This document shows, piece after piece, positions 8,887-18,538 of a DNA stretch of 64,000 nucleotides. Every line of letters begins with the position of its first letter. Positions within the stretch are counted from its first letter, which is position 1. Source of the stretch: Pseudomonas viridiflava (GTDB lineage: Bacteria > Pseudomonadota > Gammaproteobacteria > Pseudomonadales > Pseudomonadaceae); assembly GCF_001642795.1 (NCBI RefSeq), contig NZ_LKEH01000027.1, positions 416,325 to 480,324 of the forward strand, read 5' to 3'. Below the pieces are notes generated by a model. That model searched no databases. It saw only the letters and a program-made list of their open reading frames with translations, and had not been told where the DNA came from. The position numbers and the translations under genes are program-made.

Positions 8887-9855
8887 CTAAAGTGCGCTCA
8901 TGGCGATGCCGTTACGTACCCGAACGATATCGGACATGACCGCCAGCGCGATTTCTGCAGGCGTTTTGCTACCTAGGTTTAGCCCAATGGGCGCATGAAT
9001 GCGATGTGCCTGCTCGTCATTCAGCCCGCCAATACGTCTGATCCGCTCCATGCGTTTTTCACTGGTTCGTTTTGAGCCCATCGCGCCGATGTAAAACGCT
9101 TTGGTCCTGACCGCTTCCAGCAGCGTCAGGTCGTCCAGCCGAGGGTCGTGGGTCAGGGCCACAACGGCTGTTGCTTCGTGACAACCCTGTTGAGCGATAT
9201 AGGCTGCCGGAAGCGTATCGACCAGCGTCGCGCCAGGCAGATTGAATGTCGAGGTCACCTCAGGGCGTGGATCGCAAACGATCACTTCATACCCCAGTGC
9301 CACCGCAAAGCTGGCGCAGAACTCAGCGACCGGAGACAGGCCCGCGATCAACAGCCGCTGCGCCGCCCCCATGCGCAGGTAGACGGTCTCAGCTTCTACC
9401 CTGACAGGTGCACAGCCTTCACCTGCCGGGATGATGGTCGTCCGGGAAGTGCCCAAAGTCACCTGACGCACAATCAACACATGGCCCTGAAGTGCGCTCA
9501 AAAGCCTGCTGAAATGTTCGAGACCTGCGCATTCAGGTTCAAAATATTCAATCAGCACGTCGAGCACGCCGCCACAGGGCAGCGCAAGGTTCGGCGCAAA
9601 GCCGCCCTCGCCGTAGCGAACGATCTGACTACGTCTCACGAATTCGCTGCGCCCGAGTCGCTCAAGAAAGTCTTCCTCGACGCAGCCGCCTGACAGCGAA
9701 CCGACGGATTGTCCTCGCTCTAGCGCAACCAGCATGGCGCCGGGACCACGGGGCGCGGAGCCGAATGTTGACAGAACCGTGCACAGCCACACGCCCTGCC
9801 CCTGTGTGAGCCAGTCCGAAGCCTGCTGAACGACCTGAATGTCCAGGTTATTCAT
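8887..9855 (-). CDS. XdhC/CoxI-family molybdenum-cofactor insertion chaperone
   Basis: A 322-residue cytoplasmic protein. The N-terminal XdhC_CoxI domain contains SLSGGCVEEDF, the conserved Gly-Gly-Cys motif used in molybdenum-cofactor sulfuration and delivery. The C-terminal Rossmann-like domain contains LLIAGLSPVAEFCAS and YIGAMGSKRT. I chose the ATG at 9855; a GTG 33 bases upstream is possible but adds a poor leader. It follows the molybdenum subunit gene by 42 bp, the same order as paoC-paoD in Escherichia coli. It most likely matures that enzyme before export. Confidence 0.88.
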   Translation of the reverse strand: MNNLDIQVVQQASDWLTQGQGVWLCTVLSTFGSAPRGPGAMLVALERGQSVGSLSGGCVEEDFLERLGRSEFVRRSQIVRYGEGGFAPNLALPCGGVLDVLIEYFEPECAGLEHFSRLLSALQGHVLIVRQVTLGTSRTTIIPAGEGCAPVRVEAETVYLRMGAAQRLLIAGLSPVAEFCASFAVALGYEVIVCDPRPEVTSTFNLPGATLVDTLPAAYIAQQGCHEATAVVALTHDPRLDDLTLLEAVRTKAFYIGAMGSKRTSEKRMERIRRIGGLNDEQAHRIHAPIGLNLGSKTPAEIALAVMSDIVRVRNGIAMSAL

Positions 9856-9897
9856 GGCGCGCTGCCGTCGAGGTCGTTTGCCGAGCACATGGGCAGA

Positions 9898-12288
9898 TCA
9901 TGTCAGCAGCTTGTCCATGGTGAACGGCAGATCACGAATACGTTTTCCGGTCGCGTGGTACACGGCATTGCCGATGGCTGCCGCAACGCCGACGATTCCC
10001 AGTTCGCCCACCGCCTTGCCGCCCAGAGCGCTGGCTTGCAGATCAGGCACTCCCACATCAAGGGTAATGATCTCTGGAACGTCCGCGTTTACCGGCAGGA
10101 CATAATCGGCCAGGTTGGCATTGACGACTCTGCCGTCACGCTGATCGATATGACCCTCTTCAAACAAGGCCTGTCCGATACCCATGATCATGCCGCCCAT
10201 CCACTGGCTTTCAGCGAGCCTGGGGTTGTAGACCCGGCCGCTGTCGAAGGCTGCAACCATGCGCTTGATCCTGACGGTGCCGAAGTCTTCGTCCACTCGC
10301 ACCTCAACGAAATGCACACCCCAGCTATGGGCAGAGACACCACCGGTTGTGGGCAACAGCAGTTGGCTGAACCCGTGCGCTGCCGCATCCCGATCCGCTT
10401 CCGTGGCACCCGCCTTGAAGGTATCGGTCGAAATGTCGAAACGTTCCTTGCCAATCGCTTTCAATAGATCACCCACCGATACGCCATCACCGGGTCGCTG
10501 TGAAGGTTTGATCCTGCCGTTCTTGAGTACAAGATTGGCCACATCCATGCCATGCAACGGAGACTTCGGGTGGGTGGACGCCACTCTGAACAGTTCGTTA
10601 CGGGCCACTTTCGCCGCTTTGTAGACGGCACCGGTCAGGTTGTTGGCGAGCTGTGATCCACCGGCAACCGGCGCTCTGGGCAGATCGGTGTCACCCAACC
10701 TGACTTTGACTGAGCTGGTGGGTACGTCGAGCACCTCTGCTGCGGTTTGCGCAAGAATCGTATAAGTACCTGTGCCCAGGTCCGTGCCGCCACTGAGCAC
10801 TTCAATCAAGCCATCCCGATGGATAATGATGCGGGCTTCGCCGGGCGTGCGCCATACCGGATAGGTACCTGCGGCCATACCCCAACCGATCAGTTCACGA
10901 CCTTCACGCATGGAGCGCGGCTTCGGATTGCGCCTGGCCCAGCCGAATGCGTTTGCTCCGGCCACATACCCCTCGCGCAGCCGACGGGTCGTCCAAGGAA
11001 TATTGGCTTTCGGGTCAACGGCCGCCCAGTTCCTTAGCCTCAGATCTATGGGGTCGATCTCGAGTTTGCAGGCCAGTTCGTCCATGGCTGTTTCGAGCGC
11101 ATAGGTGCTGATGTTTTCGCCAGGCGCGCGCATCCAGCCAGGGTTGACCGTGTTCACCGGGACGATGCTGTGACGCGCAAGCATGTTGGGCGTTGCGTAC
11201 ATCAGAGCCGTGACCGAAGTGGTCGGTTCAAGATGAGTGTCGTCTATGGCAGTCTCATTCCAGCCCTCGTGCAGCACCGAGACCAGCATGCCCTGCGCAG
11301 TCGCGCCCAGTGCCAGTTTCTGGCTGGTCCGCGGCCGTCCGCCGAATCCGGTAAACGTCTGGGGCCGCGTCAGTGACACTTTCAGCGGACGACCCAGCGC
11401 CCTGGCGGCCGCACAGGTCATGGCAACGTGCGGATGCGGCGCAACCCTGCAGCCGAAGCCACCGCCAATAAAGGGCGACACGACTCTAACCCTGGCGATA
11501 TCGAGGTCCATCCACTGTGCGATGACAGCGCGCGCACCACCCACCCACTGGCTTGACTCGTAAACGGTGAGCGTGTCTTGCTGCCATTGTGCGATGCACG
11601 CGTGGGGCTCCATTGGCGTGTTGTATTCACGCGGGGTGGTGTAGACGCCTTCGACCTTGACCGCTGCCCAAGCCATGGCCGCTTGGGCGTCGCCCCACTT
11701 GGCTTGAAGATCATCGATCGGCTGGGGTTTCGCGCCAGCATCATCAGGGTTAATGATTGCCTGAGTCGGTTGGTAGCTGACCTTGATCAGACTCGCGGCT
11801 TCTGTTGCCTGCTCAAACGTTTGCGCCACGACGAGTGCAATGTGCTGACCATTCCAGCGAACCAGATCATCCTGCAACGGCGTGAAGTTCTCGGTGGCCG
11901 CGCCGCCCTTGATAAAAGGCGTGGCGGGCTGAATGGCAAGCGGGTTGAGATGGGTATAGATGGCAACGACACCGGGTGAGGTGTCGGCCTGGCGTGTATC
12001 GATCGCGGTGATCCGTCCGGCAGCAATCGTCGACTGGACCGCAACGCCGTAAAGCATGCCTTCGATGACCTGTTCGATCGCGTAACGGGCTTCGCCTCTG
12101 ACCTTGAGACCGCCATCCTGCCTGGGCGCGCGCTCTCCAATCGAGCCGTTGGGTTGTCGGGCAACGAGTGGTTCCGCGTATCCCGTCAACGGGTTCAACG
12201 CCAGGCCCGATACTGCGACAGCGGTGCCTGCTGCTGCGGTCTTGAGCAACGTGCGCCGATGAATGTCGGGATTGAAAATATCGTTCAT
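9898..12288 (-). CDS. Xanthine dehydrogenase/aldehyde oxidoreductase family molybdenum-binding subunit, with Tat signal
   Basis: A 796-residue catalytic subunit. Residues 1-40 look like a twin-arginine signal (HRRTLLKTAAAG then a hydrophobic stretch to GYAEP), so the complex is probably periplasmic. The rest has the family core: FIGGGFGCR near the molybdopterin site, APGENISTYALE, and the C-terminal GKAVGELGIVG containing the usual catalytic glutamate. It overlaps the FAD subunit gene by 4 bp (ATGA). In the E. coli PaoABC aldehyde oxidase the Tat signal is, as I recall, on the small Fe-S subunit; here it is on the large one. The substrate is probably an aldehyde or N-heterocycle, not determinable from sequence. 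Confidence 0.87.
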   Translation of the reverse strand: MNDIFNPDIHRRTLLKTAAAGTAVAVSGLALNPLTGYAEPLVARQPNGSIGERAPRQDGGLKVRGEARYAIEQVIEGMLYGVAVQSTIAAGRITAIDTRQADTSPGVVAIYTHLNPLAIQPATPFIKGGAATENFTPLQDDLVRWNGQHIALVVAQTFEQATEAASLIKVSYQPTQAIINPDDAGAKPQPIDDLQAKWGDAQAAMAWAAVKVEGVYTTPREYNTPMEPHACIAQWQQDTLTVYESSQWVGGARAVIAQWMDLDIARVRVVSPFIGGGFGCRVAPHPHVAMTCAAARALGRPLKVSLTRPQTFTGFGGRPRTSQKLALGATAQGMLVSVLHEGWNETAIDDTHLEPTTSVTALMYATPNMLARHSIVPVNTVNPGWMRAPGENISTYALETAMDELACKLEIDPIDLRLRNWAAVDPKANIPWTTRRLREGYVAGANAFGWARRNPKPRSMREGRELIGWGMAAGTYPVWRTPGEARIIIHRDGLIEVLSGGTDLGTGTYTILAQTAAEVLDVPTSSVKVRLGDTDLPRAPVAGGSQLANNLTGAVYKAAKVARNELFRVASTHPKSPLHGMDVANLVLKNGRIKPSQRPGDGVSVGDLLKAIGKERFDISTDTFKAGATEADRDAAAHGFSQLLLPTTGGVSAHSWGVHFVEVRVDEDFGTVRIKRMVAAFDSGRVYNPRLAESQWMGGMIMGIGQALFEEGHIDQRDGRVVNANLADYVLPVNADVPEIITLDVGVPDLQASALGGKAVGELGIVGVAAAIGNAVYHATGKRIRDLPFTMDKLLT

Positions 12289-13277
12289 GCCAAACCTCCC
12301 ACTGTCATCAGCGCCCTGGCAACCACACGCGGCGCCAAGACAATCTTGAAACCATTGTGCTCACGCGCCCGTGCGCCTTCGATCGCATGAAGTGCGGCCT
12401 CACGAACCCGCTTTTCGGACAGGGGCTGGCCAATCAACGCTTGCTCGACTCCTCGCGCCCGCCACGGCTTGGTGCCTACACCGCCCAGCGCGATGCGGAC
12501 ATCCTTGAGGGTGCGACCATCGTCTTCGAACTCGATACCGACCGCTGCGCTGGCCGCTGCGAACTCATAGGACGCGCGATCACGCACTTTGAGGTAATGG
12601 GAGCGTCGCAAGGCCGGCACCACGGGCACTTCCACCGCGACGATCAGCTCGCCGTCCTGCAGGTCGTGCTCGATGTCCGGACGTGTGCCGGGCAGCCGAT
12701 AGAAGTCGTCGGCGATCACTTGGCGATCGGTCGCGCCGCGAATCGAAATTCTGGCATCGAATGCCACCAGCGCCACCGCCAGGTCGCCGGGATAGATTGC
12801 TATGCAGGCGTCGCTCACCCCCAGCACTGCATGGTTTCGATTGAACCCGTCCAGCGCTGCGCAACCCGAACCGGGATTGCGCTTGTTGCACGCTGGATAA
12901 GCCGCTGGGTCCCGAAAATAGGTACATCGCGTGCGTTGCAAGAGGTTGCCGCCAATCGAAGCCATATTGCGCAATTGAGGAGAGGCTGCGCGCCACAATG
13001 CTTCGCTCAGCACGGGTGCCTCGGTCTGAATCCGGTTGTTGGCAGCGACCTGGCTCATCTTCGCTGATGCGCCGATGTAGACCTTCCGGTCATCGACGGT
13101 GATCTGATCAAGCGCTTGCAGGTGGCTGATGCCGACCAGGCGGGCCGGACGTTCCACACCACACTTCATCAAGTCCAGCAATGTGGTGCCGCCCGCCAGA
13201 AAACGGGTTTCGGGCACGCCGCCAGCCTGGCGCGCACTGTCGATATCAGAAGCGCGGATGTAATCGAACGCTCTCAT
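12285..13277 (-). CDS. FAD-binding subunit of molybdenum oxidoreductase, with probable extra [4Fe-4S] segment
   Basis: A 330-residue protein. The N-terminal FAD domain shows [13 protein letters not shown] and [15 protein letters not shown]. Between about residues 115 and 145 a cysteine-rich insertion ([27 protein letters not shown]) matches the extra [4Fe-4S] segment found in PaoB and 4-hydroxybenzoyl-CoA reductase beta subunits. The C-terminal CO-dehydrogenase flavoprotein domain includes [11 protein letters not shown]. The ATG at 13277 overlaps the Fe-S subunit stop as ATGA; a longer frame upstream lies inside that gene and is rejected. It passes electrons between the Mo/2Fe-2S centres and an acceptor. 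There is no Tat signal, so it probably rides with the large subunit. Confidence 0.86.
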   Translation of the reverse strand: MRAFDYIRASDIDSARQAGGVPETRFLAGGTTLLDLMKCGVERPARLVGISHLQALDQITVDDRKVYIGASAKMSQVAANNRIQTEAPVLSEALWRAASPQLRNMASIGGNLLQRTRCTYFRDPAAYPACNKRNPGSGCAALDGFNRNHAVLGVSDACIAIYPGDLAVALVAFDARISIRGATDRQVIADDFYRLPGTRPDIEHDLQDGELIVAVEVPVVPALRRSHYLKVRDRASYEFAAASAAVGIEFEDDGRTLKDVRIALGGVGTKPWRARGVEQALIGQPLSEKRVREAALHAIEGARAREHNGFKIVLAPRVVARALMTVGGLA

Positions 13278-13762
13278 GCCTTCGCCCCTTGCAGCCGCGC
13301 TGCTGCGGTCCTTACAGCCGTGACGATATGAGGGTAGGCACCGCAGCGGCACAGATTGCCGCTCATGTACTCACGGATCTCGTCGTCAGAACCTGTATGG
13401 CCTTCACGAATGCAGGCAACGGCCGACATGATCTGGCCTGGTGTGCAAAAGCCGCATTGGAAAGCATCGAATTCGACGAAGGCAGCCTGAACCGCATGCA
13501 ACGCGCCATCCGACTGGGCCAGCCCTTCAATGGTCGTGACTTCATGGCCATCGACCTGAGCCGCAAGGGTCAGGCAGCTCAGGACCCGCTCACCGTTCAC
13601 GTGCACTGTGCAGGCGCCACACTGACCGTGGTCGCAGCCTTTTTTGGTGCCAGGCAGAAAGGCATGCTCGCGAAGCGCGTCAAGCAATGTAGTGCGCGAC
13701 TCGAGTTCAAAAACCTTTGGCTGCCCATTCACGGTGAGCTGAAGTCTGTTGCGGTCTGCCAT
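13274..13762 (-). CDS. [2Fe-2S] subunit of molybdenum oxidoreductase
   Basis: A 162-residue small subunit of the xanthine oxidase family. The plant-type [2Fe-2S] cluster ligands are C43, C48, C51 and C63. The second cluster, in the four-helix C-terminal domain, uses C103 and C106 (QCGFCTPG) and C138 and C140 (NLCRCG). A GGAGA ribosome-binding site precedes the ATG. It is the first gene of the Fe-S, FAD, Mo, XdhC operon. Unlike E. coli PaoA it has no N-terminal Tat extension: it begins directly with the ferredoxin fold. Confidence 0.92.
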   Translation of the reverse strand: MADRNRLQLTVNGQPKVFELESRTTLLDALREHAFLPGTKKGCDHGQCGACTVHVNGERVLSCLTLAAQVDGHEVTTIEGLAQSDGALHAVQAAFVEFDAFQCGFCTPGQIMSAVACIREGHTGSDDEIREYMSGNLCRCGAYPHIVTAVRTAAARLQGAKA

Positions 13763-13869
13763 GAGGGCGTCTCCATTAAGGTCTGGCGCAAGTATGCGCG
13801 GCCGATCAGGGCCGGAATTGCCTGATCAGCGGTGTTTATTGCCCAATCTGACGAGGGTGTGGCTGCCCG

Positions 13870-14205
13870 CTACCGGGCGGCCGGCGCGTCGAAACAAGGG
13901 TCGCTGGTCATGAAGGCGATCTTGCGAACCTGAAACTCACAGACAAACCGGATAAGGTCGGTTTCTCCGTCCATGGGATAACTGAGGGCATACTCGCCGT
14001 GCTCTTGGGTCAACCAGAAAAGATGCAGATGAACCTCGTCCTCGTTCTCACCGGCTTGCACTCGCGAACCGACAAATCCCGCATGCCTGCTGGTGAAGCG
14101 ATCAACTCGCGCCGTCAATGCCTCGACCAGCCGCGCTGAAGACTGCGTACGTGTGAGTATTTCCACAGACTGACTGAACCCGCTTCCATGTATTGACGTA
14201 TTCAT
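13870..14205 (-). CDS. Small ABM-like (antibiotic biosynthesis monooxygenase/dimeric alpha-beta barrel) protein
   Basis: A 111-residue protein. The pattern fits a dimeric alpha/beta-barrel ABM-type domain: a strand VEILTRTQSS, a helix ARLVEALTARVDRFTSRH, then AGFVGSRVQ and the strand VHLHLFWLTQEHGEYAL. This is a family-level impression from secondary-structure order, not a strong motif match. It lies between the flavin reductase gene and the molybdenum oxidoreductase operon on the same strand, about 80 and 107 bp away, and may be co-transcribed with them. The function is unknown. Confidence 0.55.
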   Translation of the reverse strand: MNTSIHGSGFSQSVEILTRTQSSARLVEALTARVDRFTSRHAGFVGSRVQAGENEDEVHLHLFWLTQEHGEYALSYPMDGETDLIRFVCEFQVRKIAFMTSDPCFDAPAAR

Positions 14206-14284
14206 GGATCACTCCTCCAGAAAGCTCAGCAACAACAGTCGACAAGACGCACGTTTCGGTCGGACGCAGCAGCGTCAGGGGTAC

Positions 14285-15379
14285 TCAGCCCGCCCAGTTC
14301 TGCAACCAATGGGCGTAAGGCGTAGGCAAGACCGAGGCGGGATCAGTGACCTCCAGTTCGCGTGCCGCCTGAAACGGCCAGTGAGGATTGGCCAGAAGCG
14401 TGCGCGCGAAGCAGACCAGGTCTAGCGCGCCGCTACGGACAAACTCGTCGGCTTCACGTGCTTGCGTAATCATCCAGCTGGCACTGACCGGCAATCCCGT
14501 TTCGGCCCGCACACGTGATGCGAAAGGCACCAGGAAGTTCGGGCCCCATGGTACGGGTTCGCTGGGCACTGCCAGATTCAGCGAGCAGTCGATGAAGTCC
14601 ACCCCGTCGTCTTTCAGCCAGCGAAGCACCTGAAAGGTTTCTGCCATTGACGCTTCAACGTCATCGGCGAAATCGACAACACCAAACCTCACCGTCAGCG
14701 GCAGATTCGTCGGCCAGACGCGCCTTACGGCGGCCACTGTTTCACGCAGGAAACGTGCGCGATTGGCCAGCGAACCACCGTAGTGATCGGAACGCTGATT
14801 GGCTTTGGGCGATAGAAAACCCTGGCCGAGAAATCCGTGGGCAAAATGCAGTTCCAGCCATTCGTACCGGGCAGTGAGTGCACGCACGGCGGTGTCTGCG
14901 AAGTCATTCTGGACGGCGACGATCTGATCCAATGTCATCTCGTCGGGGATGTAGGAAGAGTCAGGCATGTAGGGCAGCGCGCTGGCTCCAACCGGTTGCC
15001 AGCCTTCTGCACCGGACTCGCCAAGCGGAGCACCACCCTGCCAGGGCGGCGTGCACCCGGCTTTGCGGCCCGCATGACCTATCTGAATGCCTGGAACGGC
15101 ACCTGCGCCCTTGATGAACGACGCGACATCGGCGAAACCGGCAATCTGCGAATCGCGCCACAGTCCCGCGTCACCCAGGGTAATTCTCCCTTCCGGATTG
15201 ACGGCGGTCGCTTCGACCATCACCAGACCTGCGCCACCTTTTGCGAGCGTTTCATAGTGGGTCTTGTGCCAGCTGTTCAGGGCTCCATCGACCGCCTGAT
15301 ACTGGCACATCGGCGAAGCCACTATGCGGTTGCGCAGTGTTACGCCCTTGAGTGTGTATGGTGAGAATAGCGAGGTCAT
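14285..15379 (-). CDS. Old-yellow-enzyme family NADH:flavin oxidoreductase, XenA/YqjM class
   Basis: A 364-residue FMN-dependent ene-reductase, essentially the length of Pseudomonas putida XenA (about 363). The start at 15379 (MTSLFSPYTLKGVTLRNR) aligns with the XenA start; an ATG at 15388 is an alternative. C25 and Y27 (PMCQY), H178 and H181 (LHFAHG), and the C-terminal YAHWL all keep the class-III OYE register. Residue 183, which is the tyrosine proton donor in XenA, is phenylalanine here (HGFLGQG). The enzyme would reduce activated C=C bonds or nitro compounds with NAD(P)H. It is divergent from an MFS exporter. Confidence 0.88.
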   Translation of the reverse strand: MTSLFSPYTLKGVTLRNRIVASPMCQYQAVDGALNSWHKTHYETLAKGGAGLVMVEATAVNPEGRITLGDAGLWRDSQIAGFADVASFIKGAGAVPGIQIGHAGRKAGCTPPWQGGAPLGESGAEGWQPVGASALPYMPDSSYIPDEMTLDQIVAVQNDFADTAVRALTARYEWLELHFAHGFLGQGFLSPKANQRSDHYGGSLANRARFLRETVAAVRRVWPTNLPLTVRFGVVDFADDVEASMAETFQVLRWLKDDGVDFIDCSLNLAVPSEPVPWGPNFLVPFASRVRAETGLPVSASWMITQAREADEFVRSGALDLVCFARTLLANPHWPFQAARELEVTDPASVLPTPYAHWLQNWAG

Positions 15380-15615
15380 GAGGCTCATCCGCTTTGTGAT
15401 TTGAATGAGCAAATTATGCTGCTGACAGTTGCCTGTTTTTTGCCGGATCAGATCGAGACGTTGCACAAAATGATGAGCTTTCAAGAACGACACCAGAGTT
15501 GATACACCGCATGTGCCGATTTTGCTGCCAGTTCCTGGCAGATCGCCGGCAAGCCGCCTCCCACGGTCCGGTGTTCGCTGCGAGTCAGCGCTGTTTCACC
15601 TGCACGGCTTCACTA

Positions 15616-15667
15616 TGACGTCGAGTGAATAACGATATGCCTGACGTCGATTTGACCAGCCGGTCAA
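15616..15667. promoter_or_regulatory. Repeats between divergent OYE and MFS genes, candidate operator region
   Basis: TGACGTCGA occurs twice (15616-15624 and 15642-15650), 26 bp apart. Immediately after the second copy a perfect inverted repeat TTGACC-AGCC-GGTCAA spans 15652-15667. The site is 44 bp upstream of the MFS start, inside a 331-bp divergent intergenic region where no gene is recognised. It may bind a TetR-, MarR- or LysR-type regulator encoded elsewhere. Confidence 0.45.
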
Positions 15668-15710
15668 CATTCCCTACCGTGACCGACCTTTTTCCCGGCC
15701 CGAGACACTA

Positions 15711-16910
15711 ATGACTACCCGCTCCAAACTGCCCTCAACCGTCTACCTGCTGGGTCTGACGATCTTTTCCCTGGTGACAGCCGAATTCATGGTTGCCGGG
15801 ATGATGCCTGCGCTCGCCGAGGCGTTTTCCGTCAGTCTGGCGCAGGTCGGTAATCTGATTGCCTATTACGCACTGGGCATGGCGCTGGGCGGTCCGCCGG
15901 TCACGGTGTTGTTGCTCTCCCGAGGCATCAGCAACAAGCGGGCATTGGTCTGGCTGCTGACGTGTTACGTGATCGCAGGCGCTGTTGCAGCGGCGGCCCC
16001 GAGTTATGGGGTGCTTGCCTTTGCGCGCATCATCATGGGTATTTCGAGTGCCGTTTGCATCGGCCTGTGCATGACGATATGCGCAGGTCTGGTGGCGCCT
16101 GAAGGTCGCGGGCGCGCGGTTTCGGTGGTGTTGGCCGGGTTGATGTTGTCTCCGGTGATAGGTGTGCCCATGACCACCTGGGTCGAACAGCATGTCGGCT
16201 GGCGTGCCAGTTCCTGGGCCGTGGTCGCGTTGGCGATGCTGTGTACGGTCCTGGCGACACGCCGCCTGCCAGCCATTCAGAAAGGCGGCGAGCCGCCCCT
16301 CAGTCAGCAATGGGCGGGCTTGAAAAACCCCAGGCTCTGGGGCGCCTACATCACCAGCGGCCTGATCATCGGCGGCACCTTCGCTGCGTTCAGTTATTGC
16401 ACGCCGATCCTGATTCATGAGGTCGGCATTGCACCGACGCTGGTCGCTCCTGTTCTCGCCATCTATGGCGTTGCCAACCTGATGGGCAACATGATCGTCG
16501 GTCGTTTCGCGGACCGCCACACCTTCCCTGCCCTGGCCTGGGGCCTTGCGCTGATGGTGCTGGCGTTGGGTGGTTTTGCCCTGGCGGGCGATCATCTGTG
16601 GTTGAACCTGGGCTGCTTCTTCGCGCTTGGGCTCACAGGTGTCGCCTTGAACCCGGCGATGGTTGCGCGGGTGATGAAGGCGGCCGAACCTGCGGCCATG
16701 GTCAACATTCTGCACACCTCGGTGATCACTGCGGGCCTGGCATTTGGCAGTTGGGCGGGTGGTGCCGTGATCGATGCCGGGTATGGTTTGCGTTCGCCGC
16801 TATGGGTCGGTGCCGCAATGGCGCTGGTGGGCTTGCTGAGTCTGCTGCCTGCGATGAAGTCGATGAAACGTGAACAAACGGCGCCAGAATCTGCTGAATG
16901 CGTTTCGTAA
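15711..16910 (+). CDS. MFS efflux transporter (DHA1 / AraJ-like)
   Basis: A 399-residue inner-membrane protein with 12 predicted helices. The N-terminus LGLTIFSLVTAEFMVAGMMP and the first-half loop FARIIMGISSAVCIGLCMT are typical of the AraJ/YdhP-like DHA1 drug-proton antiporters. It is divergent from the flavin reductase and 44 bp downstream of a repeat-rich putative operator, so it may be induced by the same compound. No substrate can be inferred from sequence. Confidence 0.85.
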   Translation: MTTRSKLPSTVYLLGLTIFSLVTAEFMVAGMMPALAEAFSVSLAQVGNLIAYYALGMALGGPPVTVLLLSRGISNKRALVWLLTCYVIAGAVAAAAPSYGVLAFARIIMGISSAVCIGLCMTICAGLVAPEGRGRAVSVVLAGLMLSPVIGVPMTTWVEQHVGWRASSWAVVALAMLCTVLATRRLPAIQKGGEPPLSQQWAGLKNPRLWGAYITSGLIIGGTFAAFSYCTPILIHEVGIAPTLVAPVLAIYGVANLMGNMIVGRFADRHTFPALAWGLALMVLALGGFALAGDHLWLNLGCFFALGLTGVALNPAMVARVMKAAEPAAMVNILHTSVITAGLAFGSWAGGAVIDAGYGLRSPLWVGAAMALVGLLSLLPAMKSMKREQTAPESAECVS

Positions 16911-17007
16911 AATGCATTACTTAAATAATGTGATCATTAAGATATAACCAGAAAGACTTTTACAGCGCATTTCTACACGGTTAGGTTTACTTCAGACCGA
17001 CCCCTTC

Positions 17008-17050
17008 CTCCAGGCGGAGGCACACGATCAACGATACCCGCCGCCTGGAG
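17008..17050. repeat. Inverted repeat upstream of the monooxygenase gene
   Basis: CTCCAGGCGG (17008-17017) and CCGCCTGGAG (17041-17050) are perfect complements across a 23-base loop. The left arm can also fold alone (CCTCCAGGCGGAGG). There is no U-run behind it, so it is either a leader structure or operator of the following gene or a weak terminator for the MFS gene. The rest of 16911-17191 shows an AT-rich first third and no gene. Confidence 0.4.
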
Positions 17051-17191
17051 CCTGCCTTTAATGCCCCCCTCTGTCTCTTACCCGCAAGGCTGCTGTCCCC
17101 GCCTGAACCCTGGGCGGTGGCTCGTCGACCCTTGGGCGGTCGCTTCCGGCTGCCGTTCTGAAAATGATGCGACCCCTACAGGAGTACACCC

Positions 17192-18538
17192 ATGAGCAAG
17201 CAACGCCAACTGAAACTCGGTGCAATGGTTCATGGCGTCGGCCACGGCTGGGGCGAATGGCGCCATCCGCAGGCCCTGGCCAATGCCAGCGTCAATTTCG
17301 ACTTCTATAAGCAGCAGGCGCAATTGGCGGAAGCCGCGAAATTCGATTTCGTGTTTATCGCCGACAGCCTGCACATTCATGAAAAATCCAGCCCGCATTA
17401 CCTCAATCGTTTCGAACCGCTGACCATTCTTTCTGCGCTGGCGGCCACCACGCATCACATCGGTCTGGTGGCGACCGTCACGGTCAGTTACACCGAACCC
17501 TTCCAGGTCGCCCGCCAGTTCGCCTCGCTGGATCACATCAGCGGCGGCCGGGCTGGCTGGAACGTGGTGACGTCCTGGCTAAGTGGCACGGCCGACAACT
17601 TCGGCAAGGCCGAGCATCCGCCGCATGCGGTGCGTTATCGCATTGCCAAGGAGCACGTTGCAGTGGTCAAGGGCTTGTGGGACTCCTGGGAAGACGATGC
17701 TTTCGCCTACAACAAGCAGAGCGGCGAGTTTTTCACCCCCGGCAAGCTGCATGCGCTGGACCACAAAGGTGAGTTCTTTGCGGTCAAAGGTCCGCTCAAC
17801 ATCGCTCGCTCGAAGCAGGGCCAGCCGGTGATTTTTCAGGCGGGCACTTCCGAGGATGGGCGTAATTTCGCCGCGCAGAATTCCGATGCGATATTCGTCC
17901 ACGCCGAATCGTTCGAAGAAGCCCGCGCCTACTATCAGGATTTGAAGCAGCGTGCCACCGGGTTCGGCCGCAATGCCGATACGTTGTCGATTCTTCCGGG
18001 TATCCGTCCAATTGTGGGTCGTGATGAAGCCGAGGTGGAAAGCCGTTATCGGCAGGCTGTGAAGCTGGTGACCATCGAAGACGCGATCGTCGCGCTCGGC
18101 CGACCGTTCAACGATCATGATTTCAGCCAGTACCCGCTCGACGCACCGTTTCCCGAACTGGGCGATCTGGGTTCCAACAGCCAGAAAGGCGGGTCGGACC
18201 GCATCAAGCAATTGGCCCGTGACGAAGGCCTCACCCTGCGCGAAGTCGCCCTACGTTTTTCCAGACCGCGACGCGACTTCGTCGGAACACCTGAACAGGT
18301 CGCAGACGCCATACAAAACTGGTTCGAACAAAGCGCTGCCGACGGTTTCATCATCAACTCGCTGCTGCCCGACGGCCTGGCGTACTTCACCGAGCTGGTC
18401 GTGCCGGTGCTGCAACAGCGCGGGCTGTTTCGTGATGAGTACAGCGGCGATACGCTGCGCGATCATCTTGCTCTGGACGTGCCGCCCAATCGTTATGCCG
18501 GCGTCGCACAGGAAGAACACAGCGAGGCACTGGCATGA
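17192..18538 (+). CDS. NtaA/SnaA/DszA-family FMN-dependent monooxygenase
   Basis: A 448-residue bacterial-luciferase-like enzyme. The TIM barrel begins with [19 protein letters not shown]; further family segments are [48 protein letters not shown] and [12 protein letters not shown]. An AGGAG site lies about nine bases before the ATG. Relatives oxidise nitrilotriacetate, pristinamycin or dibenzothiophene sulfone using reduced FMN from a separate reductase; no flavin reductase gene is nearby. It overlaps the dehydrogenase gene by 4 bp, so the two act together. The substrate is unknown; the neighbouring importers hint at an amino-acid-like or N/S-substituted compound. Confidence 0.9.
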   Translation: MSKQRQLKLGAMVHGVGHGWGEWRHPQALANASVNFDFYKQQAQLAEAAKFDFVFIADSLHIHEKSSPHYLNRFEPLTILSALAATTHHIGLVATVTVSYTEPFQVARQFASLDHISGGRAGWNVVTSWLSGTADNFGKAEHPPHAVRYRIAKEHVAVVKGLWDSWEDDAFAYNKQSGEFFTPGKLHALDHKGEFFAVKGPLNIARSKQGQPVIFQAGTSEDGRNFAAQNSDAIFVHAESFEEARAYYQDLKQRATGFGRNADTLSILPGIRPIVGRDEAEVESRYRQAVKLVTIEDAIVALGRPFNDHDFSQYPLDAPFPELGDLGSNSQKGGSDRIKQLARDEGLTLREVALRFSRPRRDFVGTPEQVADAIQNWFEQSAADGFIINSLLPDGLAYFTELVVPVLQQRGLFRDEYSGDTLRDHLALDVPPNRYAGVAQEEHSEALA

